64,000 nt of DNA from Pseudomonas putida (GTDB taxonomy: Bacteria; Pseudomonadota; Gammaproteobacteria; Pseudomonadales; Pseudomonadaceae). The stretch covers positions 6,094,001-6,158,000 of the forward strand of contig CP163498.1 of the NCBI GenBank assembly GCA_041071465.1, given 5' to 3'. Positions 33,602 through 45,400 of the stretch are shown here, in pieces. Numbering within the stretch: position 1 is the first letter of the stretch; every line of letters begins with the position of its first letter. The translations under genes were made by a program, and so were the position numbers. A model generated the notes under the pieces. The model was not told the DNA's origin. It saw only the letters and a program-made list of their open reading frames with translations, and did not search any database.

Positions 33602-34915
33602 CTAGCGGTTGACCAGCTTCGCCGGCAAGGCGATGACCAGGAAGCAGCTGAGGATCAGGCAGCCGGCAAACACCCACAGGGCAGCGTGCGAGGTACCGGT
33701 GAGGTCGGTGACCACGCCCATCAGTGAGTTGCTCACCAGGCCGGCGATGTTGGCCACCGAGCAGGCCAGGGCAAAGCCAGTGGCGGCAGCAGTGCCTTTG
33801 AGGAAGGTCGCCGGCAGGCTGAAGAACACCGGCACCGCGCCAATGATCGCTGCCGAGGCAATGGCGAACAACACCACGGTCATCACCAGGTTGTGGCTGA
33901 ACATGGTGCTGCTGGCCATGGCGATTGCACCGATGATGAACGGCACGATGATGTGCCAGCGGCGTTCGCGATGGCGGTCGGAGCTGGCCCCGATCATCAG
34001 CATGCCGGCCAGTGCAGCCAGGCTCGGAATGGCTGTGAGCAGGCCGATATGGAAAGTGTCGCTGACGCCCGCATCACGGATGAAGGTCGGCATCCAGAAG
34101 CCCATGGCATAGGCACTGAGCAGGATCGAAAAGTCGATACCCCCGAGCATCCACACCTTCAGGTTGAAGAAGCCATCGCGGAAGCTGTGCTTGCTGTCCT
34201 TGCCCTCGGCATCATCAGCCGCCAGGTGCGCCGCCAATTGTGCCTTGTCGTCAACCGACAGCCACTTGGCCTGCTGGAAATGGTTAGGCAATGCCCAGAA
34301 CGTGAGGATGCCAAGCAAAACGCTGGGGATCGCCTCCAGCAGGAACAGCCACTGCCAGCCGTGCAAACCGTGAACCTGGTCGAAATGCCCCATGATCCAG
34401 CCAGAAATCGGCCCGCCGATCACGCTCGACAAGGGCAGCCCGATCATGAACAGGGCAATGATGCGCCCGCGCCGGTAGGTGGGGTACCACATGGTCAGGT
34501 AGAACAGCACGCCGGGCAGGAAGCCGGCCTCGGCCGCACCCAGCAGGAAACGCAGGATATAGAACTGGGTGGTGCTGGTGACGAACATGGTGCAGGCCGA
34601 CAGCAGGCCCCAGGTGATCATGATGCGGGCGATCCACAGCTTGGCGCCAACGCGCTGCAGGATCAGGTTGCTCGGCACCTCGAAGATGATGTAGCCGACG
34701 AAGAACAGCCCGGCACCCAGGCCATAGGCCGCTGTGCTGAACTGCAAGTCTTCGAGCATCTGCAGCTTGGCGAAGCCGACGTTGATGCGGTCCAGATAAG
34801 CTGCGAGGTAGCAGAAGCACAGGAAGGGGATGAGCCTCCAGGTGATCTTGCTGTACAGCGCTTTCGTGCCATGGTCGATGTCACTGTGGACCGTGGTTGC
34901 ATTCGCAATTGGCAT
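33602..34915 (-). CDS. nicT: Nicotinate/6-hydroxynicotinate MFS transporter NicT
   Basis: This 437-residue ACS-type MFS permease has twelve helices. The motif [16 protein letters not shown] near residue 37 is typical of anion:cation symporters, with [16 protein letters not shown] and [20 protein letters not shown] following. It ends cleanly at [16 protein letters not shown] 34915 follows AGGAGACAGGAA. It lies between the nicP porin gene and the nicF-nicE-nicD-nicC genes in the same direction, so the substrate is inferred from context and the known cluster. Confidence 0.92.
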   Translation of the reverse strand: MPIANATTVHSDIDHGTKALYSKITWRLIPFLCFCYLAAYLDRINVGFAKLQMLEDLQFSTAAYGLGAGLFFVGYIIFEVPSNLILQRVGAKLWIARIMITWGLLSACTMFVTSTTQFYILRFLLGAAEAGFLPGVLFYLTMWYPTYRRGRIIALFMIGLPLSSVIGGPISGWIMGHFDQVHGLHGWQWLFLLEAIPSVLLGILTFWALPNHFQQAKWLSVDDKAQLAAHLAADDAEGKDSKHSFRDGFFNLKVWMLGGIDFSILLSAYAMGFWMPTFIRDAGVSDTFHIGLLTAIPSLAALAGMLMIGASSDRHRERRWHIIVPFIIGAIAMASSTMFSHNLVMTVVLFAIASAAIIGAVPVFFSLPATFLKGTAAATGFALACSVANIAGLVSNSLMGVVTDLTGTSHAALWVFAGCLILSCFLVIALPAKLVNR

Positions 34916-35123
34916 TTCCTGTCTCCTGGCGGGCGACTTTGTGGTTGTTTTAAAGCCAGCAGTTTTCGACGCGCCGGGCACCCCGCGCACTATACGCGGC
35001 GTGCCTGGGCAACGCCTGAATACCCCGAGTGCTCCTGCGGGGCGACCGCCCGGACAGCAGGCGGTCATGGACGGGCTTCCCGCACCGTTCCTTGATTGTT
35101 ATTGGCTCAGGGCTGCCCGGCGT

Positions 35124-35765
35124 TCAGCCGGCCAGTTGCCTGAGTTGCTGCATGGCATCCTGCCGGGTGACGACATCGCCGTACTTGCTGTCGATGTCGA
35201 ACAGGTTGGCTTCGTGCGGGTCGTTGTGGCGGTCGCCGACACACTCGCGCACCACGATGGTTCGAAACCCGTGCTGCATGGCATCCACCGCACTGGCGCG
35301 GATACAGCCACTGGTCGAGCAGCCCGCCAGCACCACGGTATCCACCCCTTGCGCATGCAGCAGCGGGGCCAGGCTGGTGGCAAAGAAGGCACTGGCGTAC
35401 TGCTTGCTCAGCACCACCTCCCCTGCCTGTGGCGCGACGGCCTGGCAGAAGGCGGCCAACGGGTTGCCTTCGACCATGTCCTTCATCACCGGTGCCTTGC
35501 GCACCCACACGCCGCCGTCAGCGAAATGCGGCGGCTGGTAGCGAATGTTGGTGTGCACCACCAAAGTGCCGCAGTCGCGGGCCAGCGCCAGCAGGCCGGC
35601 GGCCTGCTCGACCGCCGCAACCACGCCCGGCGCGTACAGCGGTGCGCCAGGGGTGGTATAGCCCTGCATGAAGTCGATCATCAACAGGGCCGGCTTGCGG
35701 CCAAAACCAATGCGTTGGCCCCACACTCCTTGGTAGTTGTCACGGGCGCTTTGTGCGTCGCTCAT
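35124..35765 (-). CDS. nicF: Maleamate amidohydrolase NicF
   Basis: This 213-residue isochorismatase-fold protein has the catalytic triad Asp31 (LLMIDFMQGY), Lys121 (VLSKQYASAF) and Cys154 (GCSTSGCIRAS). It hydrolyses maleamate to maleate and ammonia in the nicotinate pathway. It follows nicE with a 14-base gap and precedes nicT. The start MSDAQSARDNYQG gives the length expected for the family. Confidence 0.96.
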   Translation of the reverse strand: MSDAQSARDNYQGVWGQRIGFGRKPALLMIDFMQGYTTPGAPLYAPGVVAAVEQAAGLLALARDCGTLVVHTNIRYQPPHFADGGVWVRKAPVMKDMVEGNPLAAFCQAVAPQAGEVVLSKQYASAFFATSLAPLLHAQGVDTVVLAGCSTSGCIRASAVDAMQHGFRTIVVRECVGDRHNDPHEANLFDIDSKYGDVVTRQDAMQQLRQLAG

Positions 35766-35779
35766 GTCCGTCTCCGATT

Positions 35780-36532
35780 TCAGTAGGCACCCGACAGCAG
35801 GGCACCGGCACCCGGCACGACCGGTTCCAGGTCGAGCGCCTTGAGCATGGCGTAAGTGGTGGCGATGGCGGCAGTGACCACCGGCTTGCCGGTTTGCGCC
35901 TCGACCTTGGCCACCGCCGGCAGCGATTGCATCTGCACGCAGGCCGACAACACCACCACATCGACGCCCTCAAGGTCCATGCCGGCGACGATGCCCGGCA
36001 GGTTGGCCGGGTCGTGGCGGGCCACGGCGAGGTTGTCGGGGATTTCCAGCGCGCGCCAGTCCTGCACCTCGAAGCCTTCCTCGCGGATGTAGTTCACCAC
36101 CAGCTCGGTCAGCGGCTTCATGTACGGTGCGACGATGGCGATGCGCTTGGCCTTCATCACATGCAAGGCTTCGACCAACGCCCCGGCACTGGTGATGACC
36201 GGTGCCAGTGCGTCGTTATCGGCAGTGGCCTGCTGCAGGCGCTTTTCCGATTGGCGGTGATAGCCCAGGCCCATGGCCATGATCGCCACCAGGCAGGCGT
36301 AGCCCAGCACATCGACCTTGGCGTCGGACAGCTCGACGGCGCAGCGGTCGGACTCGGCGTCCATGGCGGCCAGCTCCTCCTTCTTCACCTGCTTCATGCG
36401 CATGCGGCTGGAATGGAAGGTGAAGCGTTCGGGGCGGATCGCCTGGCGCGCGTGGAGCATCGCCGGGATTTCGGTTTCCATGGTGGTGTTGGAGCTCGGC
36501 ACGATCTGGCCGATGCGGTATAGCTTGGTCAT
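35780..36532 (-). CDS. nicE: Maleate isomerase NicE
   Basis: This 250-residue Asp/Glu racemase-superfamily protein starts MTKLYRIGQIVPSSNTTMET. The two active-site cysteines are C80 (VLGYACLVAIM) and C198 (VLSACVQMQSL), each at the end of a domain. It converts maleate to fumarate, the last step of the pathway, feeding the citric acid cycle. ATG 36532 is chosen over the extension to 36604, which would run into nicD. Confidence 0.96.
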   Translation of the reverse strand: MTKLYRIGQIVPSSNTTMETEIPAMLHARQAIRPERFTFHSSRMRMKQVKKEELAAMDAESDRCAVELSDAKVDVLGYACLVAIMAMGLGYHRQSEKRLQQATADNDALAPVITSAGALVEALHVMKAKRIAIVAPYMKPLTELVVNYIREEGFEVQDWRALEIPDNLAVARHDPANLPGIVAGMDLEGVDVVVLSACVQMQSLPAVAKVEAQTGKPVVTAAIATTYAMLKALDLEPVVPGAGALLSGAY

Positions 36533-36545
36533 GTCTCGTGCTCCG

Positions 36546-38572
<2,027 letters not shown>

Positions 38573-38729
38573 TGATTTTTGGAAAGAGGTTCTTGAAAAT
38601 ATTTTTCAAACACCTGATCGAAACGATAAATGGCAGATTGTTACCGCAAACGTTGAGCCAATGTGTGGATAGGTAACGTTTTAGAGAGCACTTGCGCTTG
38701 CCGGCGGGATGCGCTTTCATCTGCAAAAG

Positions 38730-38745
38730 TAGGGTGTACACACTA
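38730..38745. promoter_or_regulatory. Palindrome before nicX
   Basis: TAGGGTGTACACACTA is a 16-base palindrome with one mismatch pair and core GTGTACAC. It lies about 75-90 bases before nicX. It differs from the nicC palindrome in sequence but shares the GT(A/G)TAC-type centre, so the same regulator may bind both. Confidence 0.55.
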
Positions 38746-38817
38746 TTACTTTGCACCGAGATGAAGCGCCAGGCACCGCCCCGGTGCATCCCCGTCAACG
38801 CCACCAGGAGAACCCCG

Positions 38818-39870
38818 ATGCCGGTGAGCAATGCACAACTGACCCAGATGTTCGAGCACGTACTGAAACTGTCCCGCGTGGACGAGACGCAAAGCGTGGC
38901 CGTGCTCAAGAGCCACTACTCCGACCCGCGCACGGTCAACGCCGCAATGGAGGCCGCGCAGCGCCTGAAGGCCAAGGTGTATGCGGTAGAGCTGCCGGCG
39001 TTCAACCACCCGACCGCCATGGGCAACGACATGACCGCCTACTGCGGCGACACCGCGCTCACCGGCAACCTGGCGGCGCAGCGGGCGCTGGAGGCAGCTG
39101 ACCTGGTGGTCGACACCATGATGCTGCTGCACTCGCCTGAGCAGGAGCAGATCCTCAAGACCGGCACGCGCATCCTGCTGGCCGTGGAGCCGCCAGAAGT
39201 GCTGGCGCGCATGCTGCCGAGCGAAGACGACAAACGTCGGGTACTGGCCGCCGAAACCCTGCTGAAGCAGGCGCGCAGCCTGCATGTACGGTCCAAGGCC
39301 GGCAGCGATTTCCACGCCCCGCTTGGCCAGTACCCGGCCGTGACCGAGTACGGTTATGCCGACGAGCCGGGGCGCTGGGACCACTGGCCCAGCGGCTTTT
39401 TGTTCACCTGGCCGAACGAGGACAGCGCCGAGGGCACGCTGGTGCTGGACGTGGGCGACATCATCCTGCCGTTCAAGAACTACTGCCGCGAGCGCATTAC
39501 CCTGGAGATCGAAAAAGGCTTCATCACCGGTATCCATGGCGGTTTCGAGGCCGAGTACCTGCGCGACTACATGAAGTACTTCAATGACCCCGAGGTGTAC
39601 GGCATCTCGCACATCGGCTGGGGCCTGCAGCCGCGCGCGCAGTGGACAGCCATGGGCCTGCACGACCGCAACGACGGCATGTGCATGGATGCCCGTGCGT
39701 TCTACGGCAACTTCCTGTTCTCCACCGGCCCCAACACCGAGGTCGGCGGCAAACGCAAGACCCCGTGCCACCTGGACATCCCACTGCGCAACTGCGACAT
39801 CTACCTGGATGACAAGGCCGTGGTGCTGGCGGGCGATGTAGTCGCACCAGAGGAGTCGCGCGCGCGATAG
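38818..39870 (+). CDS. nicX: 2,5-Dihydroxypyridine 5,6-dioxygenase NicX
   Basis: The protein is 350 residues, the family length. H265, H318 and D320 occur exactly where the known iron ligands of NicX lie (YGISH and TPCHLD). It opens 2,5-dihydroxypyridine with O2 to N-formylmaleamate. AGGAG precedes ATG 38818; the longer frame from 38692 crosses the promoter palindrome and is not used. nicR follows 69 bases downstream, probably cotranscribed. Confidence 0.97.
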   Translation: MPVSNAQLTQMFEHVLKLSRVDETQSVAVLKSHYSDPRTVNAAMEAAQRLKAKVYAVELPAFNHPTAMGNDMTAYCGDTALTGNLAAQRALEAADLVVDTMMLLHSPEQEQILKTGTRILLAVEPPEVLARMLPSEDDKRRVLAAETLLKQARSLHVRSKAGSDFHAPLGQYPAVTEYGYADEPGRWDHWPSGFLFTWPNEDSAEGTLVLDVGDIILPFKNYCRERITLEIEKGFITGIHGGFEAEYLRDYMKYFNDPEVYGISHIGWGLQPRAQWTAMGLHDRNDGMCMDARAFYGNFLFSTGPNTEVGGKRKTPCHLDIPLRNCDIYLDDKAVVLAGDVVAPEESRAR

Positions 39871-39939
39871 GGGTTATACTGGCCGGGCGCTCCGCTATTG
39901 GCGGCCGGCCAGCACCTTTCCACCAGCCCAAGCCATCCT

Positions 39940-40419
39940 ATGCCGAACAAAACCACACCCAGCAGCGCCCCGCTCGACACCACCACCCCCTACGACGTCA
40001 CCGAACAGGTCGGCCACCTGCTGCGCAAGGCCTATCAGCGGCACACGGCGATTTTCCAGCAGCAGGCCTGCGACCCGCAGCTTACCTCGATTCAGTTCGT
40101 CACCCTGTGCGCCCTGCGCGACCACGGCCCCAGCTCCCAGGCCGAGTTGATCAAAGCCACCGCTGTGGACCAGGCCACCATCCGCGGCATCGTCGAGCGC
40201 CTCAAGGCACGCGAACTGGTGCAGCTTTCGCCCGACCCGGGCGACCGGCGCAAGGTCATCGTCGAACTCACCGCCAGCGGTGCGGCATTGCTCGATGCAA
40301 TGATCCCCTGCGCCCGGCAGATCAGCGAACTGAGCATGGGCAGCCTCAATGCCGGTGAGCGCGTGGCCATTTTGTACCTGCTGCGCAAGATGATCGACAG
40401 CGACGACAGCGCGGGTTGA
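39940..40419 (+). CDS. nicR: MarR-family regulator NicR
   Basis: This 159-residue protein has the winged helix at residues 45-105: QLTSIQFVTLCALRDHG, then SQAELIKATAVDQATIRGIV and the wing VQLSPDPGDRRKVIVELT. In the known pathway NicR represses the nicC and nicX promoters and is released by 6-hydroxynicotinate. It sits directly after nicX. The ATG at 39940 is chosen over an upstream one at 39898 because MarR proteins have short leaders. Confidence 0.93.
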   Translation: MPNKTTPSSAPLDTTTPYDVTEQVGHLLRKAYQRHTAIFQQQACDPQLTSIQFVTLCALRDHGPSSQAELIKATAVDQATIRGIVERLKARELVQLSPDPGDRRKVIVELTASGAALLDAMIPCARQISELSMGSLNAGERVAILYLLRKMIDSDDSAG

Positions 40420-40424
40420 CCGGT

Positions 40425-40463
40425 TGTGCAAGCGGCCTTTCGCGACACAAGGCCGCTTGCACA
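40425..40463. repeat. REP-like hairpin after nicR
   Basis: TGTGCAAGCGGCC and GGCCGCTTGCACA pair perfectly around TTTCGCGACACAA. It lies six bases after the nicR stop and can end transcription. Confidence 0.7.
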
Positions 40464-40531
40464 GGCCTCCCTGCACCCCGAAACAAGGCTGCACCCTCCC
40501 TCTGAATTCATCCCTGGCCTGCTTCTTGCTC

Positions 40532-40551
40532 ACTCACTTCATGTAGTGAGT
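40532..40551. promoter_or_regulatory. Inverted repeat before nicA (candidate NicS site)
   Basis: ACTCACT and AGTGAGT are exact arms around TCATGT, about 70-90 bases before the nicA start. Spacing fits a TetR-family operator, so NicS is a plausible binder. It is unlike the palindromes before nicC and nicX, consistent with separate control of nicAB. Confidence 0.6.
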
Positions 40552-40619
40552 ACTTACCGAAACTCACGCACCATTTGAGTCCTTTGGTAGCGCAAGCAAC
40601 CTCCAGAGATGAGCCAACA

Positions 40620-41093
40620 ATGCAAACAACCATCTCCCTGCGGATCAACGGCCAGCCGGTCGACGTCAGCGCCATGCCCGACACCCCGCTGCTGCTGATC
40701 CTGCGCAACGACCTGTGCCTGAATGGCCCCAAGTACGGCTGCGGCCTGGGCGAATGCGGGGCGTGCACGGTGATCATCGACGGCGTGGCCGCACGCTCGT
40801 GCGTCATCCCCCTGGCCGGCGCTGCAGGCCGCGACATCACCACCCTCGAAGGGCTGGGCAACAAGGCTGCGCCACACCCCGTGCAACAGGCGTTCATCGA
40901 CGAACAGGCGGCCCAGTGCGGCTACTGCATGAACGGCATGATCATGACCGCCAAGGCCCTGCTCGACCGCATTCCCGACCCCACCGACGAACAGATTCGC
41001 AACGAGCTGTCCGGCAACCTGTGCCGCTGCGGTACCCACGTCGAAATCCTGCGCGCCGTGCGCCGCGCCGCCGAGACCCGGAGAAAAGCATGA
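40620..41093 (+). CDS. nicA: Nicotinate dehydrogenase subunit A, [2Fe-2S]
   Basis: This 157-residue protein has a plant-type ferredoxin half (cysteines in YGCGLGECGACTV) and a second cluster half (AAQCGYCMNGMIM and GNLCRCGTHVEIL). It passes electrons from the molybdenum site of NicB. It starts at ATG 40620; codons upstream to 40575 are open but precede any ribosome site. It overlaps nicB by four bases. Confidence 0.97.
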   Translation: MQTTISLRINGQPVDVSAMPDTPLLLILRNDLCLNGPKYGCGLGECGACTVIIDGVAARSCVIPLAGAAGRDITTLEGLGNKAAPHPVQQAFIDEQAAQCGYCMNGMIMTAKALLDRIPDPTDEQIRNELSGNLCRCGTHVEILRAVRRAAETRRKA

Positions 41094-44000
41094 ACCACTC
41101 TCAACAGGTGCCCAGCCGCGACCAGTTGCTGGCCAAGACCGGCGTACTGCTGATCGTCGACCACATCACCCCGCCCTCGGGCCCCGTGGCCAAGGGCGTG
41201 ACACCTGTGGCCAAGGAGCGCGAGCTGGCGTTGTTCATCGCCGTCAGCGACGACGGCATGGTCTACGCCTTCAACGGCCACGTCGACCTGGGCACCGGCA
41301 TCCGCACCTCGCTGGCGCAGATCGTCGCCGAAGAGCTTGACCTGCGTATGGACCAGGTGCACATGGTGCTGGGCGACACCGAGCGGGCACCGAACCAGGG
41401 CGCGACCATCGCCAGCGCCACCCTGCAGATTTCCGCCGTGCCCCTGCGCAAGGCCGCCGCGACGGCGCGGCGCCATCTGCTGCAACAGGCCGCGCAACGG
41501 TTTGGCTGCACGCCCGAAGCGCTGCGCATTGAAGACGGCGTAGTTATCGGCAGCAACGGCGGCACGCTGAGCTTTGCCGAACTGGTGCAGGGTGAAAATC
41601 ATCAATTGTTTATTGCCGACGATGCCCCGCTCAAAGCCATCGAGGACTACCGCCTGGTCGGGCGCAGCGCGGCACGGGTAGATATCCCCGGCAAGGCCAC
41701 CGGCGAGCTGACCTATGTGCACGACATGCGGCTGCCCGGCATGCTTCACGGCCGGGTGATCCGCCCGCCCTACGCCGGCCACGACAGCGGCGACTTCGTC
41801 GGCAACAGCCTGCTGGCGGTGGATGAGTCCTCCATCGCCCACATACCTGGCGTGGTGGCCGTGGTGGTCATCCGCGATTTCGTCGGCGTGGTGGCCGAGC
41901 GCGAAGAGCAAGCGATCCGTGCAGCCCATGAGCTGAAAATCAGCTGGAAGCCATTCACAGGCAAGCTGCCTGACCTAAGCGATATCGCCCAGGCCATCCG
42001 CGATAACCCACGCGTGCAGCGCACGGTGCTGGACCAGGGCGATGTGGACGGTGGCCTCGCCAACGCCAGCCAGCGCCTGAGCCGCAGCTACCTGTGGCCC
42101 TACCAGTTGCATGCCTCGATCGGCCCGTCGTGCGCGCTGGCCGACTTCACCGAGGGGCCGATCCGCGTGTGGTCCGGCACGCAAAACCCGCACCTGCTGC
42201 GCGCCGACCTGGCCTGGTTGCTGGCGTGCGACGAAGCGCGCATCGAGATCATCCGCATGGAGGCCGCCGGCTGCTATGGCCGCAATTGCGCCGATGACGT
42301 GTGTGCCGATGCGGTGCTGCTGTCGCGTGCGGTGCAGCGCCCAGTGCGAGTGCAGCTGACCCGTGAACAGGAACACGTTTGGGAGCCCAAGGGCACCGCG
42401 CAACTGATGGAGATCGACGGCGGCCTTAACGCCGACGGCAGCGTGGCCGCCTACGACTTCCAGACCAGCTACCCGTCCAATGGCGCACCTACCCTGGCCC
42501 TGTTGCTGACCGGCGCCGTGGAGCCGGTGCCGGCACTGTTCGAAATGGGCGACCGCACCTCGATCCCGCCTTATGACTACGAACACATGCGCGTCACCAT
42601 CAACGACATGACGCCACTGGTGCGCGCTTCGTGGATGCGCGGCGTGTCGGCCATGCCCAACAGCTTCGCCCACGAATCGTACATCGACGAGTTGGCCTTC
42701 GCCGCAGCCGTCGACCCGGTCGAATACCGCCTCAAGCACTTGTCCGATCCGCGCGCCATCGACCTGGTCAAGGCCACCGCCGAACGTGCTCAATGGCAGC
42801 CGCATACCCAGCCCAGGCAGGCGCAGGCCGACGGTGACGTACTGTGCGGCAGAGGTTTTGCCTATGCCCGCTACATCCACAGCAAGTTCCCCGGCTTCGG
42901 CGCAGCCTGGGCGGCATGGGTGGCGGATGTCGCGGTAGACCGGCGCACCGGTGAAGTCGCCGTCACCCGTGTAGTGATCGGTCACGATGCCGGGATGATG
43001 GTCAACCCCGAGGGCGTGCGTCACCAGATCCACGGCAACGTCATCCAGTCCACCAGCCGGGTGCTCAAGGAGCAGGTCAGCTTCGAGGAGTCGACGGTGG
43101 CAAGCAAGGAATGGGGTGGCTACCCGATCCTGACCTTCCCCGAGTTGCCAGCTATCGACGTGATGATGCTACCCCGCCAGCACGAGCCGCCAATGGGCAG
43201 TGGCGAGTCGGCCTCGGTACCCAGCGCGGCGGCCATCGCCAATGCCATTTTCGACGCCACCGGCATTCGTTTTCGCGAACTGCCGATCACGGCCGAGCGG
43301 GTGCGTGCCGCCCTCGGCGGTGAAGGCCAGGGGCCTGATGCGCCCGCGCCAGCGCAGCCGACGACCAAACGCTCCAAATGGTGGATCGGCTCGCTCGCCG
43401 GGGTGTTCGGTGCCGCCTTGGGCATGCTTGCCACCGCCCTGCCCTGGCGTGCCGAAATCGCCCCGGTAACCCCGCCTGGCGCCGGCAGCTGGAGCGCCGC
43501 GATGCTCGAACGCGGGCGCCAGGTGGCAGCGGCCGGCGACTGCGCCGTGTGCCATACGGTCAGCGGCGGCAAGGTGAATACCGGTGGGCTGGCAATGGAC
43601 ACGCCCTTCGGTACGCTGTACAGCACCAACATCACCCCCGACCCGGAAACCGGCATCGGCCGCTGGTCATTCGCCGCCTTCGAGCGGGCCATGCGCGAGG
43701 GTATCAGCCGCGATGGCCGGCACCTGTACCCGGCCTTTCCCTACACCTCGTTTCGCAACATCAACGACGCCGACATGCAAGCGCTGTACGCCTACCTGAT
43801 GTCGCAAACGCCGGTACGCCAGGCAGCGCCGGCCAACCAGATGCGCTTCCCGTTCAACCAGAGGCCACTGATGGCCGGCTGGAACGCGCTGTTTCTGCAA
43901 CGCGGTGAATACCAGCCCGACCCGCAACGCAGCGAACAGTGGAACCGTGGTGCCTACCTGGTCGACGGCTTGGGGCACTGCACGGCCTGCCACTCGCCGC

Positions 44001-44653
44001 GCAACCTGATGGGTGCCGAAAAAGCCGGCAGCAGCTACCTCGCCGGCGGCATGGTCGATGGCTGGGAAGCCCCGGCCCTGAACGCCCTGGGCAAGTCAGC
44101 GACGCCGTGGAGCGAAGATGAACTGTTCAGCTACCTGAGCACCGGCTTTTCGGAAAAGCACGGCGTGGCGGCCGGCCCCATGGGGCCGGTGGTCAGCGAA
44201 CTGGCCACCCTGCCCAAAAGCGATGTGCGGGCCATTGCCCATTACCTCAGCTCACTCGATGGTGAGCCACAGGCACAGGTGGCCAAGGCCGCGCCTCAGG
44301 CGGACACGCAAGTGTCGTTGAGCAACGGCGAGCGGGTTTTCAAAGGCGCATGCATGGCCTGCCACAGCGATGGGTTGGGGCCAAAACTGTTTGGTGTCAG
44401 CCCGTCGATGGCGGTCAACAGCAACGTCCACAGCGACCTGCCGGACAACCTGCTGCGCGTGGTGCTGCACGGCATTGCGACCCCGGCAACCCCCGACCTG
44501 GGCTACATGCCCGGCTTCAAGGACAGCCTGTCGGACCGTCAGGTAGCCGACCTGGCGGCCTACCTGCGCCAGCGTTTTGCCGCCGACAAGCCCGCCTGGC
44601 AAGGGCTGGCGGCCAAGGCCGCGCAAATACGCGCCAACCCCGGCAGCCACTGA
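41090..44653 (+). CDS. nicB: Nicotinate dehydrogenase subunit B, molybdopterin + triheme cytochrome
   Basis: This 1187-residue protein has a molybdopterin domain of the xanthine oxidase family to about residue 745, with a membrane or linker helix near 763-785 (WWIGSLAGVFGAALGM). It then has three cytochrome c domains with CAVCH (near 817), CTACH (near 962) and CMACH (near 1086). It hydroxylates nicotinate to 6-hydroxynicotinate with water as oxygen source and sends electrons to the respiratory chain. ATG 41090 overlaps the nicA stop. Confidence 0.97.
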   Translation: MNHSQQVPSRDQLLAKTGVLLIVDHITPPSGPVAKGVTPVAKERELALFIAVSDDGMVYAFNGHVDLGTGIRTSLAQIVAEELDLRMDQVHMVLGDTERAPNQGATIASATLQISAVPLRKAAATARRHLLQQAAQRFGCTPEALRIEDGVVIGSNGGTLSFAELVQGENHQLFIADDAPLKAIEDYRLVGRSAARVDIPGKATGELTYVHDMRLPGMLHGRVIRPPYAGHDSGDFVGNSLLAVDESSIAHIPGVVAVVVIRDFVGVVAEREEQAIRAAHELKISWKPFTGKLPDLSDIAQAIRDNPRVQRTVLDQGDVDGGLANASQRLSRSYLWPYQLHASIGPSCALADFTEGPIRVWSGTQNPHLLRADLAWLLACDEARIEIIRMEAAGCYGRNCADDVCADAVLLSRAVQRPVRVQLTREQEHVWEPKGTAQLMEIDGGLNADGSVAAYDFQTSYPSNGAPTLALLLTGAVEPVPALFEMGDRTSIPPYDYEHMRVTINDMTPLVRASWMRGVSAMPNSFAHESYIDELAFAAAVDPVEYRLKHLSDPRAIDLVKATAERAQWQPHTQPRQAQADGDVLCGRGFAYARYIHSKFPGFGAAWAAWVADVAVDRRTGEVAVTRVVIGHDAGMMVNPEGVRHQIHGNVIQSTSRVLKEQVSFEESTVASKEWGGYPILTFPELPAIDVMMLPRQHEPPMGSGESASVPSAAAIANAIFDATGIRFRELPITAERVRAALGGEGQGPDAPAPAQPTTKRSKWWIGSLAGVFGAALGMLATALPWRAEIAPVTPPGAGSWSAAMLERGRQVAAAGDCAVCHTVSGGKVNTGGLAMDTPFGTLYSTNITPDPETGIGRWSFAAFERAMREGISRDGRHLYPAFPYTSFRNINDADMQALYAYLMSQTPVRQAAPANQMRFPFNQRPLMAGWNALFLQRGEYQPDPQRSEQWNRGAYLVDGLGHCTACHSPRNLMGAEKAGSSYLAGGMVDGWEAPALNALGKSATPWSEDELFSYLSTGFSEKHGVAAGPMGPVVSELATLPKSDVRAIAHYLSSLDGEPQAQVAKAAPQADTQVSLSNGERVFKGACMACHSDGLGPKLFGVSPSMAVNSNVHSDLPDNLLRVVLHGIATPATPDLGYMPGFKDSLSDRQVADLAAYLRQRFAADKPAWQGLAAKAAQIRANPGSH

Positions 44654-44656
44654 GGT

Positions 44657-45295
44657 TCAGCGGCGCAGGCCACGCAAGGCAAGGTCGCTGATAAAGGCAA
44701 GCCAGTCGGCCTTGGCCTGCTTGTCGGCCAGGTCCACGGCCAGGAACGAGCTGAGAGTATGGCGGTTGGAGTTATAGAAGTAGCACAGCGAGGCAATCAT
44801 CAGGTAGGCGTGGGTGATGTCGATGTCGTCCCGGAACAGGCCCTTGGCCTGGCCGGCCTCGATGATCGGCCGCAGCACGCCGACCGCCTCGCCGGACAGC
44901 GCCCTGAGGTTTTGCGACTTGCGCGCGTGCTGGCCCTGGTGAAGGTTTTCGGTGGCAAGGATGGTGACGAACTCGGGGTGGCGCACGTAGTAGTCCCAAA
45001 TGAACGCCACCAGCTCGCGCAGGGCTTGTTCCGGGTCGGCGAGGTCCAGGCGCAGCTTGGCTTCGGCCTGGTTGAAGCTGGCGTAGATGTGCTCCAGCAC
45101 GCTGATGAACAGCTTTTCCTTGCTGCCGAAGTAGTAATAGATCATCCGGTCGTTGGACTTGGCCAGCGTGGAGATCTGCTCGATGCGCCCACCGGTGAAG
45201 CCTTCCTTGCTGAAGACCTTCACGGCAGCCTTGAGAATGTTGTCCCGGGTGCGGTCGGCCTGCTGGGCGCGAACACCGGTTTTGCGAGTTTGCAT
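44657..45295 (-). CDS. nicS: TetR-family regulator NicS
   Basis: This 212-residue protein starts MQTRKTGVRAQQADRTRDN. The helix-turn-helix is RDNILKAAVKVFSKEGFTGG followed by RIEQISTLAKSNDRMIYYYF. NicS represses nicAB in the known system. Here it converges with nicB (stop three bases away) and is divergent from the XdhC-like gene. Open codons upstream of 45295 have no ribosome site. Confidence 0.92.
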   Translation of the reverse strand: MQTRKTGVRAQQADRTRDNILKAAVKVFSKEGFTGGRIEQISTLAKSNDRMIYYYFGSKEKLFISVLEHIYASFNQAEAKLRLDLADPEQALRELVAFIWDYYVRHPEFVTILATENLHQGQHARKSQNLRALSGEAVGVLRPIIEAGQAKGLFRDDIDITHAYLMIASLCYFYNSNRHTLSSFLAVDLADKQAKADWLAFISDLALRGLRR

Positions 45296-45400
45296 GTCGG
45301 TCCCTGTGGGGCTGGCCAGATACCCAACACTGCCACAGACGTTGGGCCATTGCGCGCCTTTTTCGGCTGGGCTGACACGATACGAGCGAGGTAGCGGAAC

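Noticed and set aside
33893..35095. Long plus-strand ORF (400 residues) opposite nicT
   Set aside because: Gln/His/Asp-rich shadow translation of a high-GC membrane-protein gene; no motifs or ribosome site.
40715..41089. Extension of nicB upstream into nicA (1312-residue frame)
   Set aside because: Those codons overlap nicA out of phase and give no protein-like sequence; the known NicB length fits the start at 41090.
41975..43033. Long minus-strand ORF opposite nicB
   Set aside because: Antisense shadow of codon-biased nicB; no recognisable domain.
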